Notes under the pieces: generated by a model | What the model saw: the letters and a program-made list of their open reading frames with translations, nothing else | What the model was told of the DNA's origin: nothing | The model's database searches: none | Assembly (NCBI GenBank): GCA_965659665.1 | Contig: CBFHWU010000032.1 | Span: forward strand, 41,740 to 105,739 | Length of the DNA stretch: 64,000 nucleotides | From: CBFHWU01 sp965659665 | GTDB taxonomy: Bacteria > Bacteroidota > Bacteroidia > Flavobacteriales > Flavobacteriaceae | Reading direction: 5' to 3' | In this document: positions 1 through 5,727 of the stretch, piece by piece | Layout: each line of letters starts with the position of its first letter | Position numbering within the stretch: position 1 is the first letter of the stretch | Translations under genes and position numbers: made by a program

Positions 1-318
1 GACCCCTCTTTTATTCAAAAAAATATAAATAACCTCTGTGCATCGATACAAGAAAAGATTGTTACAATCCTTATTGAAAAAATTGAACTTGCTGTACACA
101 AAACAAATGTTACACGAATTGTTTTAGGCGGAGGAGTATCAGCCAATAAAGGGCTTCGCCATGCACTCAAAGAGCACCCTTCATGGGATGTTCATTTACC
201 CGAATTACAATATACAACTGATAATGCTGCCATGATCGCAATGGTTGGTTATCTTAAATATGGACGACAAAATTTCTCTGATCTTTCTAGTCATGCTCAA
301 TCTAGGTTTCCACTATAA
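1..318 (+). CDS. tsaD: TsaD C-terminal part (tRNA t6A37 synthesis), cut by window edge
   Basis: The frame is open from base 1 to a TAA at 316-318, so only the last 105 residues are present. The segments VLGGGVSANKGLR and TDNAAMIAMVGYLKY match the C-terminal half of the TsaD/Gcp/Kae1 family. That enzyme transfers the threonylcarbamoyl group to A37 of ANN-decoding tRNAs in the cytoplasm. The stop codon overlaps the next ATG by one base (taATG), so it is probably cotranscribed with rsmE. The N-terminal metal-binding histidines lie outside the window. The identification is good and the start is unknown. Confidence 0.88.
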   Translation, partial: DPSFIQKNINNLCASIQEKIVTILIEKIELAVHKTNVTRIVLGGGVSANKGLRHALKEHPSWDVHLPELQYTTDNAAMIAMVGYLKYGRQNFSDLSSHAQSRFPL

Positions 319-1022
319 TGCAACAGTTTTATTTCCCAAATATTGATTCTTCAACTATCCGATTTTCGTTTGACGAAATAGAAAGTAAACACCTCATTAA
401 AGTGCTTCGAAAAAACACAGGCGATAAGCTTGTTGTGACTAATGGTAAGGGATGGATTTTTGAAGGAGTAATAGAAGTTATAAACGTAAAAAAATGTGAT
501 GTTATTATTTTAAACGCCAAACAATCGGCACCCCTTCCCTATCAACTTCACATAGCCATTGCTCCTACCAAAAATATTCAACGATTTGAATGGTTTTTAG
601 AAAAATCTACCGAAATTGGAGTAACAGAAATCACGCCTATTATTTGTGAGCGTAGTGAACGAAAAAAAATAAATAATGAACGACTTCAAAAAATTATTAC
701 CTCGGCACTAAAGCAATCTTTAGGAACACAACTACCCGTATTGCACCCCCCAGAAAAATTGAAGGACTTTATCACAACACATTCACCGGGTTTTATTGCA
801 CATTGTGAAAATTCAGAAAAAAAATATTTGGCAGAATCTATTGAGAAGAAAAGTAGTTACACCATTTTGATTGGGCCTGAAGGGGATTTTAGTCCTCAAG
901 AAATAGAAATGGCTTTGCACCAAAATAACACCGCTATATCCTTGGGCAACTCAAGGTTGCGAACTGAAACTGCTGGAATTGTAGCTTGTCAAACTGTAGC
1001 ACTCGTAAATCAATTAAATTAG
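318..1022 (+). CDS. rsmE: 16S rRNA (uracil1498-N3)-methyltransferase RsmE
   Basis: A 234-residue protein of normal family length. Residues 1-70 resemble the PUA-like RNA-binding domain. The rest has the SPOUT-knot signatures: LIGPEGDFSPQE at about 184-195 and LGNSRLRTETA at 209-219, which form the SAM-binding knot. The family methylates N3 of U1498 in the decoding region of 16S rRNA. The ATG overlaps the tsaD stop by one base, which fixes the start and suggests translational coupling. A gene for an AI-2E-type membrane protein follows after 14 bases. No unusual residues were seen. Confidence 0.93.
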   Translation: MQQFYFPNIDSSTIRFSFDEIESKHLIKVLRKNTGDKLVVTNGKGWIFEGVIEVINVKKCDVIILNAKQSAPLPYQLHIAIAPTKNIQRFEWFLEKSTEIGVTEITPIICERSERKKINNERLQKIITSALKQSLGTQLPVLHPPEKLKDFITTHSPGFIAHCENSEKKYLAESIEKKSSYTILIGPEGDFSPQEIEMALHQNNTAISLGNSRLRTETAGIVACQTVALVNQLN

Positions 1023-1036
1023 AATATATTTAGGCT

Positions 1037-2119
1037 ATGAATTCGAACGATTTGACCAAAGGGATAATTAAAGCTTTCCTCTTCATTGTGGGTTGTATTG
1101 TTATATACAAAACCCTTTCGTTGATTTATATCATTTTTATATACTTTGCTGTAGCTGCAGTGATATCACTTTGGGGAAGACCTATTTTGTTGTTTCTTCA
1201 AAAACGCCTAAAATTCAGCAATACATTCGCCACGATCACCACTATGCTGGTATTAGTGATGATTCTTTTCGGGTTGATATTACTTTTTGTGCCAATACTC
1301 TCCGAACAGAGCAAGAATATTTCGCTACTCAACATAGAAGCACTTGAGGCTAACGCCACCCAACTTTTAAATGAAGTAAATGCCTATGCTCGTTTGTATG
1401 GTGTCGATTTAAATGATTGGATCAAAAAAACATTTTCAAAAATTGATTACACTATTCTTCCTAATACACTTAATGGGATAGTGAATATTTTAGGAAGTTT
1501 TACAATTGGTTTGTTTTCGGTGTTATTTATCGCCTTCTTTCTTCTGAAAGACAACACTTTGCTCGAAAGAATTATTTTAACTTTTTTTTCCGACAAACAC
1601 AGCAGTCGCATCAGCAGATCGTTTGAACGTATCAAAAACTTATTGTCAAGGTATTTTGTGGGCTTAGTATTTCAAATTACTATTTTGCTTGTATTTTATT
1701 CGATTGTACTCCTCATTTTTGGTGTGTCCAACGCCATTATCATTGCATTTATTTGTGCCTTATTTAATTTAATCCCATATTTGGGCCCTATTATTGGAGG
1801 ATTACTAATTTCTTTTTTTACGATGACCCATAATTTGGATTTAGATTTTGCTTCCGAAATATTACCAAAAACTATTTTTGTGTTTTTTGGTTTTGTGATA
1901 GGCCAGTTGATTGATAATTTTTTAAGTCAACCTCTAATTTTTTCGAACCGAGTTAAGTCTCATCCTCTTGAAATATTTGTAATTATTATTGTTGGTGGTC
2001 TTTTGGCAGGTCCCATAGGTATGATTATAGCGGTTCCCACCTACACTGCACTTAAGGTTGTTTTAAAAGAATTTTTAAATGAAAATAAAATAGTAAAAGC
2101 ATTAACTAAAGATATATAA
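1037..2119 (+). CDS. AI-2E family transporter (PerM/YdiK-like)
   Basis: A 360-residue polytopic membrane protein with hydrophobic helices near residues 10-45, 60-90, 150-175, 205-300 and 315-345. The loop at about 240-255 (CALFNLIPYLGPIIGG) is the family signature, with conserved Pro and Gly residues. The family contains putative exporters of small molecules, including autoinducer-2 in some bacteria and Na+/H+ antiport in others. The substrate cannot be predicted here. It lies 14 bases after rsmE and 2 bases before a YbjQ-family gene, so it is probably in one operon. Confidence 0.85.
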   Translation: MNSNDLTKGIIKAFLFIVGCIVIYKTLSLIYIIFIYFAVAAVISLWGRPILLFLQKRLKFSNTFATITTMLVLVMILFGLILLFVPILSEQSKNISLLNIEALEANATQLLNEVNAYARLYGVDLNDWIKKTFSKIDYTILPNTLNGIVNILGSFTIGLFSVLFIAFFLLKDNTLLERIILTFFSDKHSSRISRSFERIKNLLSRYFVGLVFQITILLVFYSIVLLIFGVSNAIIIAFICALFNLIPYLGPIIGGLLISFFTMTHNLDLDFASEILPKTIFVFFGFVIGQLIDNFLSQPLIFSNRVKSHPLEIFVIIIVGGLLAGPIGMIIAVPTYTALKVVLKEFLNENKIVKALTKDI

Positions 2120-2121
2120 TT

Positions 2122-2439
2122 ATGATACTATCCTCTATTGATTACGTACCCCACAAAACAGTGGATGAAATTCTTGGCATTGCTCGTGGAAGTACTGTTC
2201 GAAGTCGAAATATAGGTCGAGATATTTTTGCTAGCTTAAAAAATATCGTGGGTGGAGAAATTGATGAATACACCAAATTGCAAGCTGATGCTCGTGAACA
2301 AGCCATTCAGCGTATGATAAAAGATGCTGAACGATTAAATGCTGATGCCATCATCAACGTACGATTAACAACTTCAGTAGTCACCCAAGGTGCTTCTGAG
2401 ATGCTCGCTTACGGAACCGCTGTAAAATTAATATCATGA
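2122..2439 (+). CDS. YbjQ family protein (DUF74, UPF0145)
   Basis: A 105-residue cytoplasmic protein. The segments IARGSTVRSRNIGRDIFA (about 20-37) and KDAERLNADAIINVRL (about 66-81) are typical of the YbjQ/UPF0145 family, also called putative heavy-metal-binding domain. These small proteins form pentameric rings in known structures, but their cellular role is not established. The start is 2 bases after the transporter stop. The TGA overlaps the ATG of a tiny membrane ORF (ATGA, 2436-2439). Confidence 0.85.
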   Translation: MILSSIDYVPHKTVDEILGIARGSTVRSRNIGRDIFASLKNIVGGEIDEYTKLQADAREQAIQRMIKDAERLNADAIINVRLTTSVVTQGASEMLAYGTAVKLIS

Positions 2440-2543
2440 GTGGGTTTATTATTTATATCATTGTTGGAGTTACTTTAATTTTTTTAGGGATTCAAAAATA
2501 TAAAGAAAGTAAAAATGAAAACTTTGAAGATCGTAACAATTAA
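2436..2543 (+). CDS. Tiny single-pass membrane protein (35 aa)
   Basis: A 35-codon ORF starting in a classic ATGA overlap with the ybjQ-like stop and ending at TAA 2541-2543. Residues 3-19 are strongly hydrophobic, one transmembrane helix. They are followed by a Lys/Glu/Asn-rich tail (KYKESKNENFEDRNN), so an N-out/C-in topology is likely. I do not recognise a family. Coupling to the preceding gene and the clear hydrophobic-then-charged layout suggest a real small protein at the operon end, but this could also be chance. Confidence 0.5.
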   Translation: MSGFIIYIIVGVTLIFLGIQKYKESKNENFEDRNN

Positions 2544-2554
2544 AACAATAGTTG

Positions 2555-2582
2555 TTGAATTGACTTTGAAAATGTAAATTTG
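2555..2582 (+). promoter_or_regulatory. Probable sigma-A promoter of tRNA-Ser
   Basis: TTG at 2555-2557, 17 bases, then TAAATTTG at 2575-2582, matching the Bacteroidetes -7 consensus TAnnTTTG. Transcription would start near 2588, about 23 bases before the tRNA. A second TTG at 2552-2554 gives a 20-base spacer. Confidence 0.55.
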
Positions 2583-2610
2583 CATTCATTTTGCTAAAAG
2601 TTCTTTTACA

Positions 2611-2694
2611 GGAGAGGTGCCAGAGTGGTAATGGAGCAGATTGCTAATCTGTCGACGGGAAACTGTCGCCAGGGTTCGAATCCCTGTCTCTCCG
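2611..2694 (+). tRNA. tRNA-Ser (anticodon GCU)
   Basis: A cloverleaf can be drawn by hand. The acceptor stem GGAGAGG pairs with TCTCTCC (one G-U), followed by discriminator G. The anticodon stem GCAGA/TCTGT encloses loop TTGCTAA with anticodon GCT at 2643-2645, reading AGC/AGU. There is a long class II variable arm and the T-arm sequence GGGTTCGAATCCC. No CCA is encoded. It is followed by a strong hairpin at 2700-2732. Confidence 0.95.
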
Positions 2695-2699
2695 CAAAA

Positions 2700-2732
2700 A
2701 AACCCTTGAAGGTCATTGACTTTCAAGGGTTT
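2700..2732. terminator. Long hairpin between the two tRNA genes
   Basis: An almost perfect hairpin: 2700-2714 pairs with 2718-2732 around a three-base loop, with one G-U pair (2711/2721). The A-run before and the T-rich sequence after suit an intrinsic terminator for tRNA-Ser. Some read-through to tRNA-Arg is possible, since no clear separate promoter was seen for that gene. Confidence 0.7.
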
Positions 2733-2770
2733 GAGTTTTAGAAATGCATCCTAAATGTTTATCTAAATAA

Positions 2771-2844
2771 GGTCGCGTAGCTCAGCTGGATAGAGCATCT
2801 GCCTTCTAAGCAGACGGTCACAGGTTCGAATCCTGTCGCGATCA
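2771..2844 (+). tRNA. tRNA-Arg (anticodon UCU)
   Basis: A 74-base cloverleaf. The acceptor GGTCGCG pairs with CGCGATC (one G-U), with discriminator A. The D-arm is GCTCAGCTGGATAGAGC. The anticodon stem TCTGC/GCAGA encloses loop CTTCTAA, anticodon TCT, reading AGA/AGG. The T-arm is CAGGTTCGAATCCTG. CCA is not encoded. An integrase-like remnant and repeat-rich accessory DNA begin about 100-160 bases downstream, the usual setting of a tRNA-targeted integrative element. I did not find a second copy of the tRNA 3' end in the next 3 kb. Confidence 0.95.
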
Positions 2845-3001
2845 CTAAATATGGAAAGTAAATCAAAACAAAACTTTCCAATTATTGGACAACTTTAACG
2901 GTTTGTTTCTGTTGTTAGACTTTAATTTAAATCTAACGTGATGCATACTACTTTTCAATTTACTGGGTTTCAATACAAAAAATGACACAAATAAATTCGT
3001 T

Positions 3002-3181
3002 GTGCCAAAAATAAAAACCAAAATAGTGCCCCATTCCTACATTGGTGTAGATGGTACTATTCAGTTATACCTTCATGCAACCGCCAACAGGCAACGCATT
3101 CGTCTGCCCCTAAAAATTTATGTGGACCCAACTCAACGGGATAGCGCGGCCCAAAAAAACCTACCTGGCGAGAGTTTGTAA
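3002..3181 (+). pseudogene. Tyrosine-recombinase (integrase) N-terminal arm-domain remnant
   Basis: A 59-codon open stretch ending in TAA at 3179-3181; the frame is open back to 2942. Residues 19-43, with TIQLYLHATANRQRIRLP then LKIYVDP, resemble the SAM-like arm DNA-binding domain that opens many Bacteroidetes tyrosine integrases (pattern: xLYLxxTxNxxRxRxxLxxxVxPxxWD). There is no clear ATG, the catalytic domain is missing, and the frame stops where the core-binding domain should begin. It lies downstream of tRNA-Arg in the same orientation. I infer the 5' end of a dead integrase gene; the assignment rests on pattern recognition alone. Confidence 0.45.
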
Positions 3182-3209
3182 CGCGTGACTAACCTTGTTC
3201 GAATACAAC

Positions 3210-3281
3210 TTACCTTAACATTGTTACTTTAACATTTGTTTCTTCAGGGTTCCCTTCATAAGCTGCATAGCTACTATTTCT
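3210..3281 (-). pseudogene. C-terminal tail of a disrupted ORF beside repeat copy 1
   Basis: On the minus strand the frame running out of the repeat reads RNSSYAAYEGNPEETNV, then KVTMLR and TAA (3210-3212). The composition is coding-like, with mixed charge and no homopolymers, yet there is no start codon or upstream part. It looks like the last 23 codons of a protein whose remainder was lost or displaced at the repeat. No family was recognised. Confidence 0.35.
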
Positions 3282-3434
3282 CCCCGCTGGCGCAGGGCTG
3301 TGTCCTGTGCCCCATAATCGTGGCAATTCCTATAAAAAAAGTTGTGATTATGAATGTCATAAGTAGGTGTTTAGGAATTTAAATGTACTCAATTATTTAC
3401 AAAGGCACGAGACACAGCCTCGCACCAGCGGGGG
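3282..3434 (+). repeat. Structured repeat element, copy 1 of 3 (153 bp)
   Basis: A GC-rich element in AT-rich surroundings. The left end CCCCGCTGGCGCAGGGCTG and right end CAGCCTCGCACCAGCGGGGG are inverted repeats. Further in, GTGTCCTGTGCC is inverted as GGCACGAGACAC, and AATTCCTA (3325-3332) as TAGGAATT (3372-3379), so the whole unit can fold into one long imperfect hairpin. Copies 2 (3970-4125) and 3 (4949-5104) are about 90% or more identical by eye and in the same orientation. No target-site duplication or ORF is visible. It could be a MITE or a REPIN-like element mobilised in trans. The right edge abuts the stop codon of the gene at 3435-3923. Confidence 0.85.
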
Positions 3435-3923
3435 TTATTTAATGGATAATATTCCTTTTATATTTTTCTTTTCTATTTCAAACTCTATAGATTCTGGCTG
3501 ATTGTTATTGTTATATAATTTAGCACTGACTAAAATTTTAGAGTCATAAATTTCTAATAAAAACATTTCTTTGATTTTTATATTCTCATTTTCTACATTT
3601 TCTAAAAATTGATCTCCGATAAAACCCATGTCAGTGTAAATATTCCAATCTTCTTTAAACACCTTATTTACTCCTAAAATTGACAACTCAATGCAATCTT
3701 CACTATTTTTATTTAATAAGGATCTAATTCGAAAGTTATTTGTTTTCAGAGTATCTGCTTCATTACTTCTAATATCTAGGGCTATTTGCTTACCTATAAA
3801 TGAAGATTCAATATTATTTAAAGGGTTATATTTTATATTCCATCCTCCTTGTGAATACATTGGAAATGTTATTCCTAAAAAGAATAATTTTAATATCACT
3901 TTTTTTAATTTAAAAAACTCCAT
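3435..3923 (-). CDS. Small secreted protein of unknown function (162 aa)
   Basis: It begins with a signal peptide (KKVILKLFFLGITFPMYSQ, residues 7-25; type I cleavage likely after SQ). The mature part is about 135 residues, hydrophilic, rich in Asn, Ile and Glu, and probably beta-rich. No known domain was recognised. The TAA touches the end of repeat copy 1. The start lies 11 bases after the stop of a disrupted ORF (3935-4260), suggesting the two were once an operon pair. Low GC and orphan status fit recent acquisition. A periplasmic immunity-type protein is a guess from context only. Confidence 0.6.
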   Translation of the reverse strand: MEFFKLKKVILKLFFLGITFPMYSQGGWNIKYNPLNNIESSFIGKQIALDIRSNEADTLKTNNFRIRSLLNKNSEDCIELSILGVNKVFKEDWNIYTDMGFIGDQFLENVENENIKIKEMFLLEIYDSKILVSAKLYNNNNQPESIEFEIEKKNIKGILSIK

Positions 3924-3934
3924 GTTTATTTTTT

Positions 3935-4260
3935 TTAATTACAATTATTTAATTCATTCCAAACCTGTTCCCCCCGCTGGCGCAGGGCTGTGTCCTGTGC
4001 CCCATAATCGTGGTAATTCCCATAAAAAAAGTTGTGATTTTGAATGTCATAAGTAGGTGTTTAGGAATTTAAACGTACTCAAATATTCTCAAAGGCACGA
4101 GACACAGCCTCGCGCCAGCGGGGGGCTTTTCGGGGTCATAATTTTCATAATCGGGTTGGTTGCCTTCGCAGTCTTTAAACTCCACTTGGTAGTAGCTGGC
4201 GGTGCCTTTGGTGCCATCGGCTTTGGTGTATTCTCTTTGTTCTGTTGTGGCGTTTAGCAC
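3935..4260 (-). pseudogene. ORF fragment interrupted by repeat copy 2
   Basis: Two minus-strand coding-like pieces flank the repeat at 3970-4125. The right piece (4260 down to 4126) includes REYTKADGTKGTASYYQVEF and then a segment ending NYDPEK. The left piece (3969 down to 3935) reads EQVWNELNNCN and stop. Removing 155 bases of the 156-base C/G-edged repeat joins them in frame; the exact edge is ambiguous because of the C and G runs. The right piece has an in-frame TAA just before its GTG, so the N-terminus is also lost or frameshifted. The family is unknown. It ends in Cys-Asn-stop directly before a small secreted-protein gene. Confidence 0.5.
3970..4125 (+). repeat. Structured repeat element, copy 2 of 3 (156 bp)
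   Basis: Same architecture and orientation as the copy at 3282-3434, with perfect 13-base inverted ends CCCCCGCTGGCGC/GCGCCAGCGGGGG, plus one extra C and one extra G at the borders. It differs by a few substitutions (for example AAACGTACTC for AAATGTACTC). It interrupts a minus-strand ORF fragment. Confidence 0.87.
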
Positions 4261-4331
4261 GTTTTAAAACCCCGACCAACAACTTTGGAACATTACCAAC
4301 TTTCATTATAAATCAAAAAATACAAAGGAAA

Positions 4332-4847
4332 TTAAGTATTATAACATACATACTTAATTTTTGTGATAAGATTTGTGTTTTCATCGTAACTAATCTGTAT
4401 TACTTGAACACCAATTTTATAAACAATTCCTTTTCTTCCATCAGAATAAGTTAAAATATTAGGATTACCAAGTTTATCAATGTTATCTCCTAATTTGATT
4501 TCAACCCCCTTTATGCTTAACTTGATAGAACTATCTTTTATTAAAAAGTCAGTAAGCTGATAATCAGAAACAGTACCTAAATTAGATTTTTTACCGTCCT
4601 GAAAAAGGAGCATATACTTAGAAAATGAAAATTGCACCCAATAATCAGGTTCCTCTCCTGTTTCAATCTGTAAATTAGTATCTAACATAGACTTTACTTG
4701 ATTACTGTCTCCACGAGTATCTAATATTTCTTTAAATTCAATATTATCTATTTTAATATTAGAAAATTCTTGTATGCTCAATTCATTAGTCTGAGCTTTA
4801 CAAGAAAAGAAAGCAATACTTAAAATTAATATTATATAATTTTTCAT
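4332..4847 (-). CDS. Small lipoprotein of unknown function (171 aa)
   Basis: The N-terminus MKNYIILILSIAFFSCKAQ is a lipoprotein signal with the lipidated Cys at residue 16 (lipobox FFSC), so the protein is likely membrane anchored. The mature part has a charged middle and a C-terminal half with KGVEIKLGDNIDKLGNP and a beta-rich end (VIQISYDENTNLITKIKYV). I do not recognise the family. A 27-residue disrupted tail (4869-4948) sits 21 bases upstream in the same direction. The gene stands between repeat copies 2 and 3. Small secreted orphan genes of this kind are often immunity or surface proteins; that is inference. Confidence 0.62.
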   Translation of the reverse strand: MKNYIILILSIAFFSCKAQTNELSIQEFSNIKIDNIEFKEILDTRGDSNQVKSMLDTNLQIETGEEPDYWVQFSFSKYMLLFQDGKKSNLGTVSDYQLTDFLIKDSSIKLSIKGVEIKLGDNIDKLGNPNILTYSDGRKGIVYKIGVQVIQISYDENTNLITKIKYVCYNT

Positions 4848-4868
4848 AATTCATTTATTTTGTGTTTT

Positions 4869-4948
4869 TTAATTACAACCACTACTTAAAACTTCTCCCG
4901 AATTTTCATCAAATTCAGTCTTAAAATAAGGTAAAGGATCAACGGTTA
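4869..4948 (-). pseudogene. C-terminal tail of a disrupted ORF beside repeat copy 3
   Basis: The minus-strand frame leaving the repeat reads VTVDPLPYFKTEFDEN, then SGEVLSSGCN and TAA (4869-4871). It has no start and no upstream part. It ends in Cys-Asn-stop like the fragment ending at 3935, and both are followed by the same 14-mer TTGTAATTAAAAAA (reading on the minus strand) just before a small secreted-protein gene. The two tails may be 3' ends of related lost genes. Confidence 0.4.
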
Positions 4949-5104
4949 CCCCCGCTGGCGCAGGGCTGTGTCCTGTGCCCCATAATCGTGGCAATTCCTA
5001 TTAAAAAAAACTGTGGTTTTGTGTGGCATAAGTAGGTGTTTAGGAATTTAAATGTACTCAATTATTTACAAAGGCAAGAGACACAGCCTCGCGCCAGCGG
5101 GGGG
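4949..5104 (+). repeat. Structured repeat element, copy 3 of 3 (156 bp)
   Basis: Same orientation and ends as copies 1 and 2. It is the most diverged in the middle (CTGTGGTTTTGTGTGGCATA in place of GTTGTGATTATGAATGTCAT), while the arms and the block AAGTAGGTGTTTAGGAATTT are conserved. Conservation of arms over centre suggests the folded structure, not coding, is what is kept. Confidence 0.87.
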
Positions 5105-5248
5105 ATTCATATTAGACAATTACCTCCTAAATCTCTTTTGATCATACACAATGAGAGTGAATCAATATCCAAACAACATAAAATAGATTTTATGAACTAT
5201 ATAAATCAACATCACCCTGTTGATATCATAACCTACATTCCATATTAA
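5105..5248 (+). pseudogene. C-terminal ORF fragment leaving repeat copy 3
   Basis: The plus-strand frame runs out of the repeat for 47 codons to TAA 5246-5248, with HIRQLPPKSLLIIHNESESI and then KQHKIDFMNYINQHHPVD. It has protein-like composition, but the only possible starts lie in the repeat. I infer the end of a protein truncated at the repeat border. No family was recognised. Confidence 0.35.
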
Positions 5249-5256
5249 TGCCCTCT

Positions 5257-5274
5257 TGAAAATTCGAATTTTCA
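5257..5274. repeat. Perfect 18-bp palindrome
   Basis: TGAAAATTCGAATTTTCA is perfectly self-complementary and lies 9 bases after the stop of the truncated ORF at 5105-5248. It could be a terminator stem or a dimeric-protein site; no loop or U-tract supports the former strongly. Confidence 0.5.
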
Positions 5275-5394
5275 CCTATTTGGGATTTGAGTTCTTACAT
5301 GTACAGTTATTAAGATTGGTACACGATACTGAGGGGTGACTGAGCGTTTGGTTAAACAATGAAGTAAGAATGGAAAAACCATCCAAAAATAGAA

Positions 5395-5420
5395 TTTGGT
5401 TTAAGAAAGGAGAAACCAAA
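5395..5420. repeat. Inverted repeat, 8-bp arms
   Basis: TTTGGTTT (5395-5402) and AAACCAAA (5413-5420) are perfect inverted arms around a 10-base purine loop. A weak hairpin in otherwise empty DNA; its function is unknown. Confidence 0.4.
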
Positions 5421-5727
5421 AACTAAAACACAATAGTCCAATACGGATTGGCGTTTGAATTTTGCCAAAATACATAGGGTGCCGTAATCTAAAACCATTA
5501 AATTCAAAAGATAAAAAAGAGAACACTATAAACTGTTATGTACAACAAATACGAACCTATTTATTTTGAGGCAAAATAATGATCATTCTTTTAAGATTTC
5601 TTCTGTTTTTTTGGAGTATTAATGATATTTTATGAAAACATATTTTATTCATTACTTTTTATTTTTTATTTAAATATTTTTTTTAACTTGCTAAAACAAA
5701 GTAACTTTCCTTCAAACAAAAAAAACG

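Larger units (their letters stand above)
5249..5727. other. AT-rich intergenic stretch, no gene seen
   Basis: About 480 bases without a credible ORF on either strand. Two symmetric sequences are present and listed separately (5257-5274 and 5395-5420). The last 100 bases before the esterase gene are almost pure A/T and may hold its promoter, but no TAnnTTTG element was found. It probably belongs to the decayed island. Confidence 0.6.

Noticed and set aside
4057..4257. Plus-strand hydrophobic ORF starting in repeat copy 2
   Set aside because: The opposite strand reads as a soluble protein fragment with better codon use; the plus ORF is its antisense shadow.
4126..4260. RHS-core protein fragment
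   Set aside because: The fragment is reminiscent of repeat-associated proteins but shows no YD-repeat or RHS core motif, so no family is claimed.
3282..5104. Integron attC-like cassette array
   Set aside because: Repeats and small same-strand genes alternate, but the repeat ends carry no GTTRRRY/RYYYAAC core sites and the integrase remnant is not an IntI.
3282..5104. CRISPR array
   Set aside because: Units are 153-156 bp, spacers are 500-800 bp and hold genes; no short direct repeats or cas genes.
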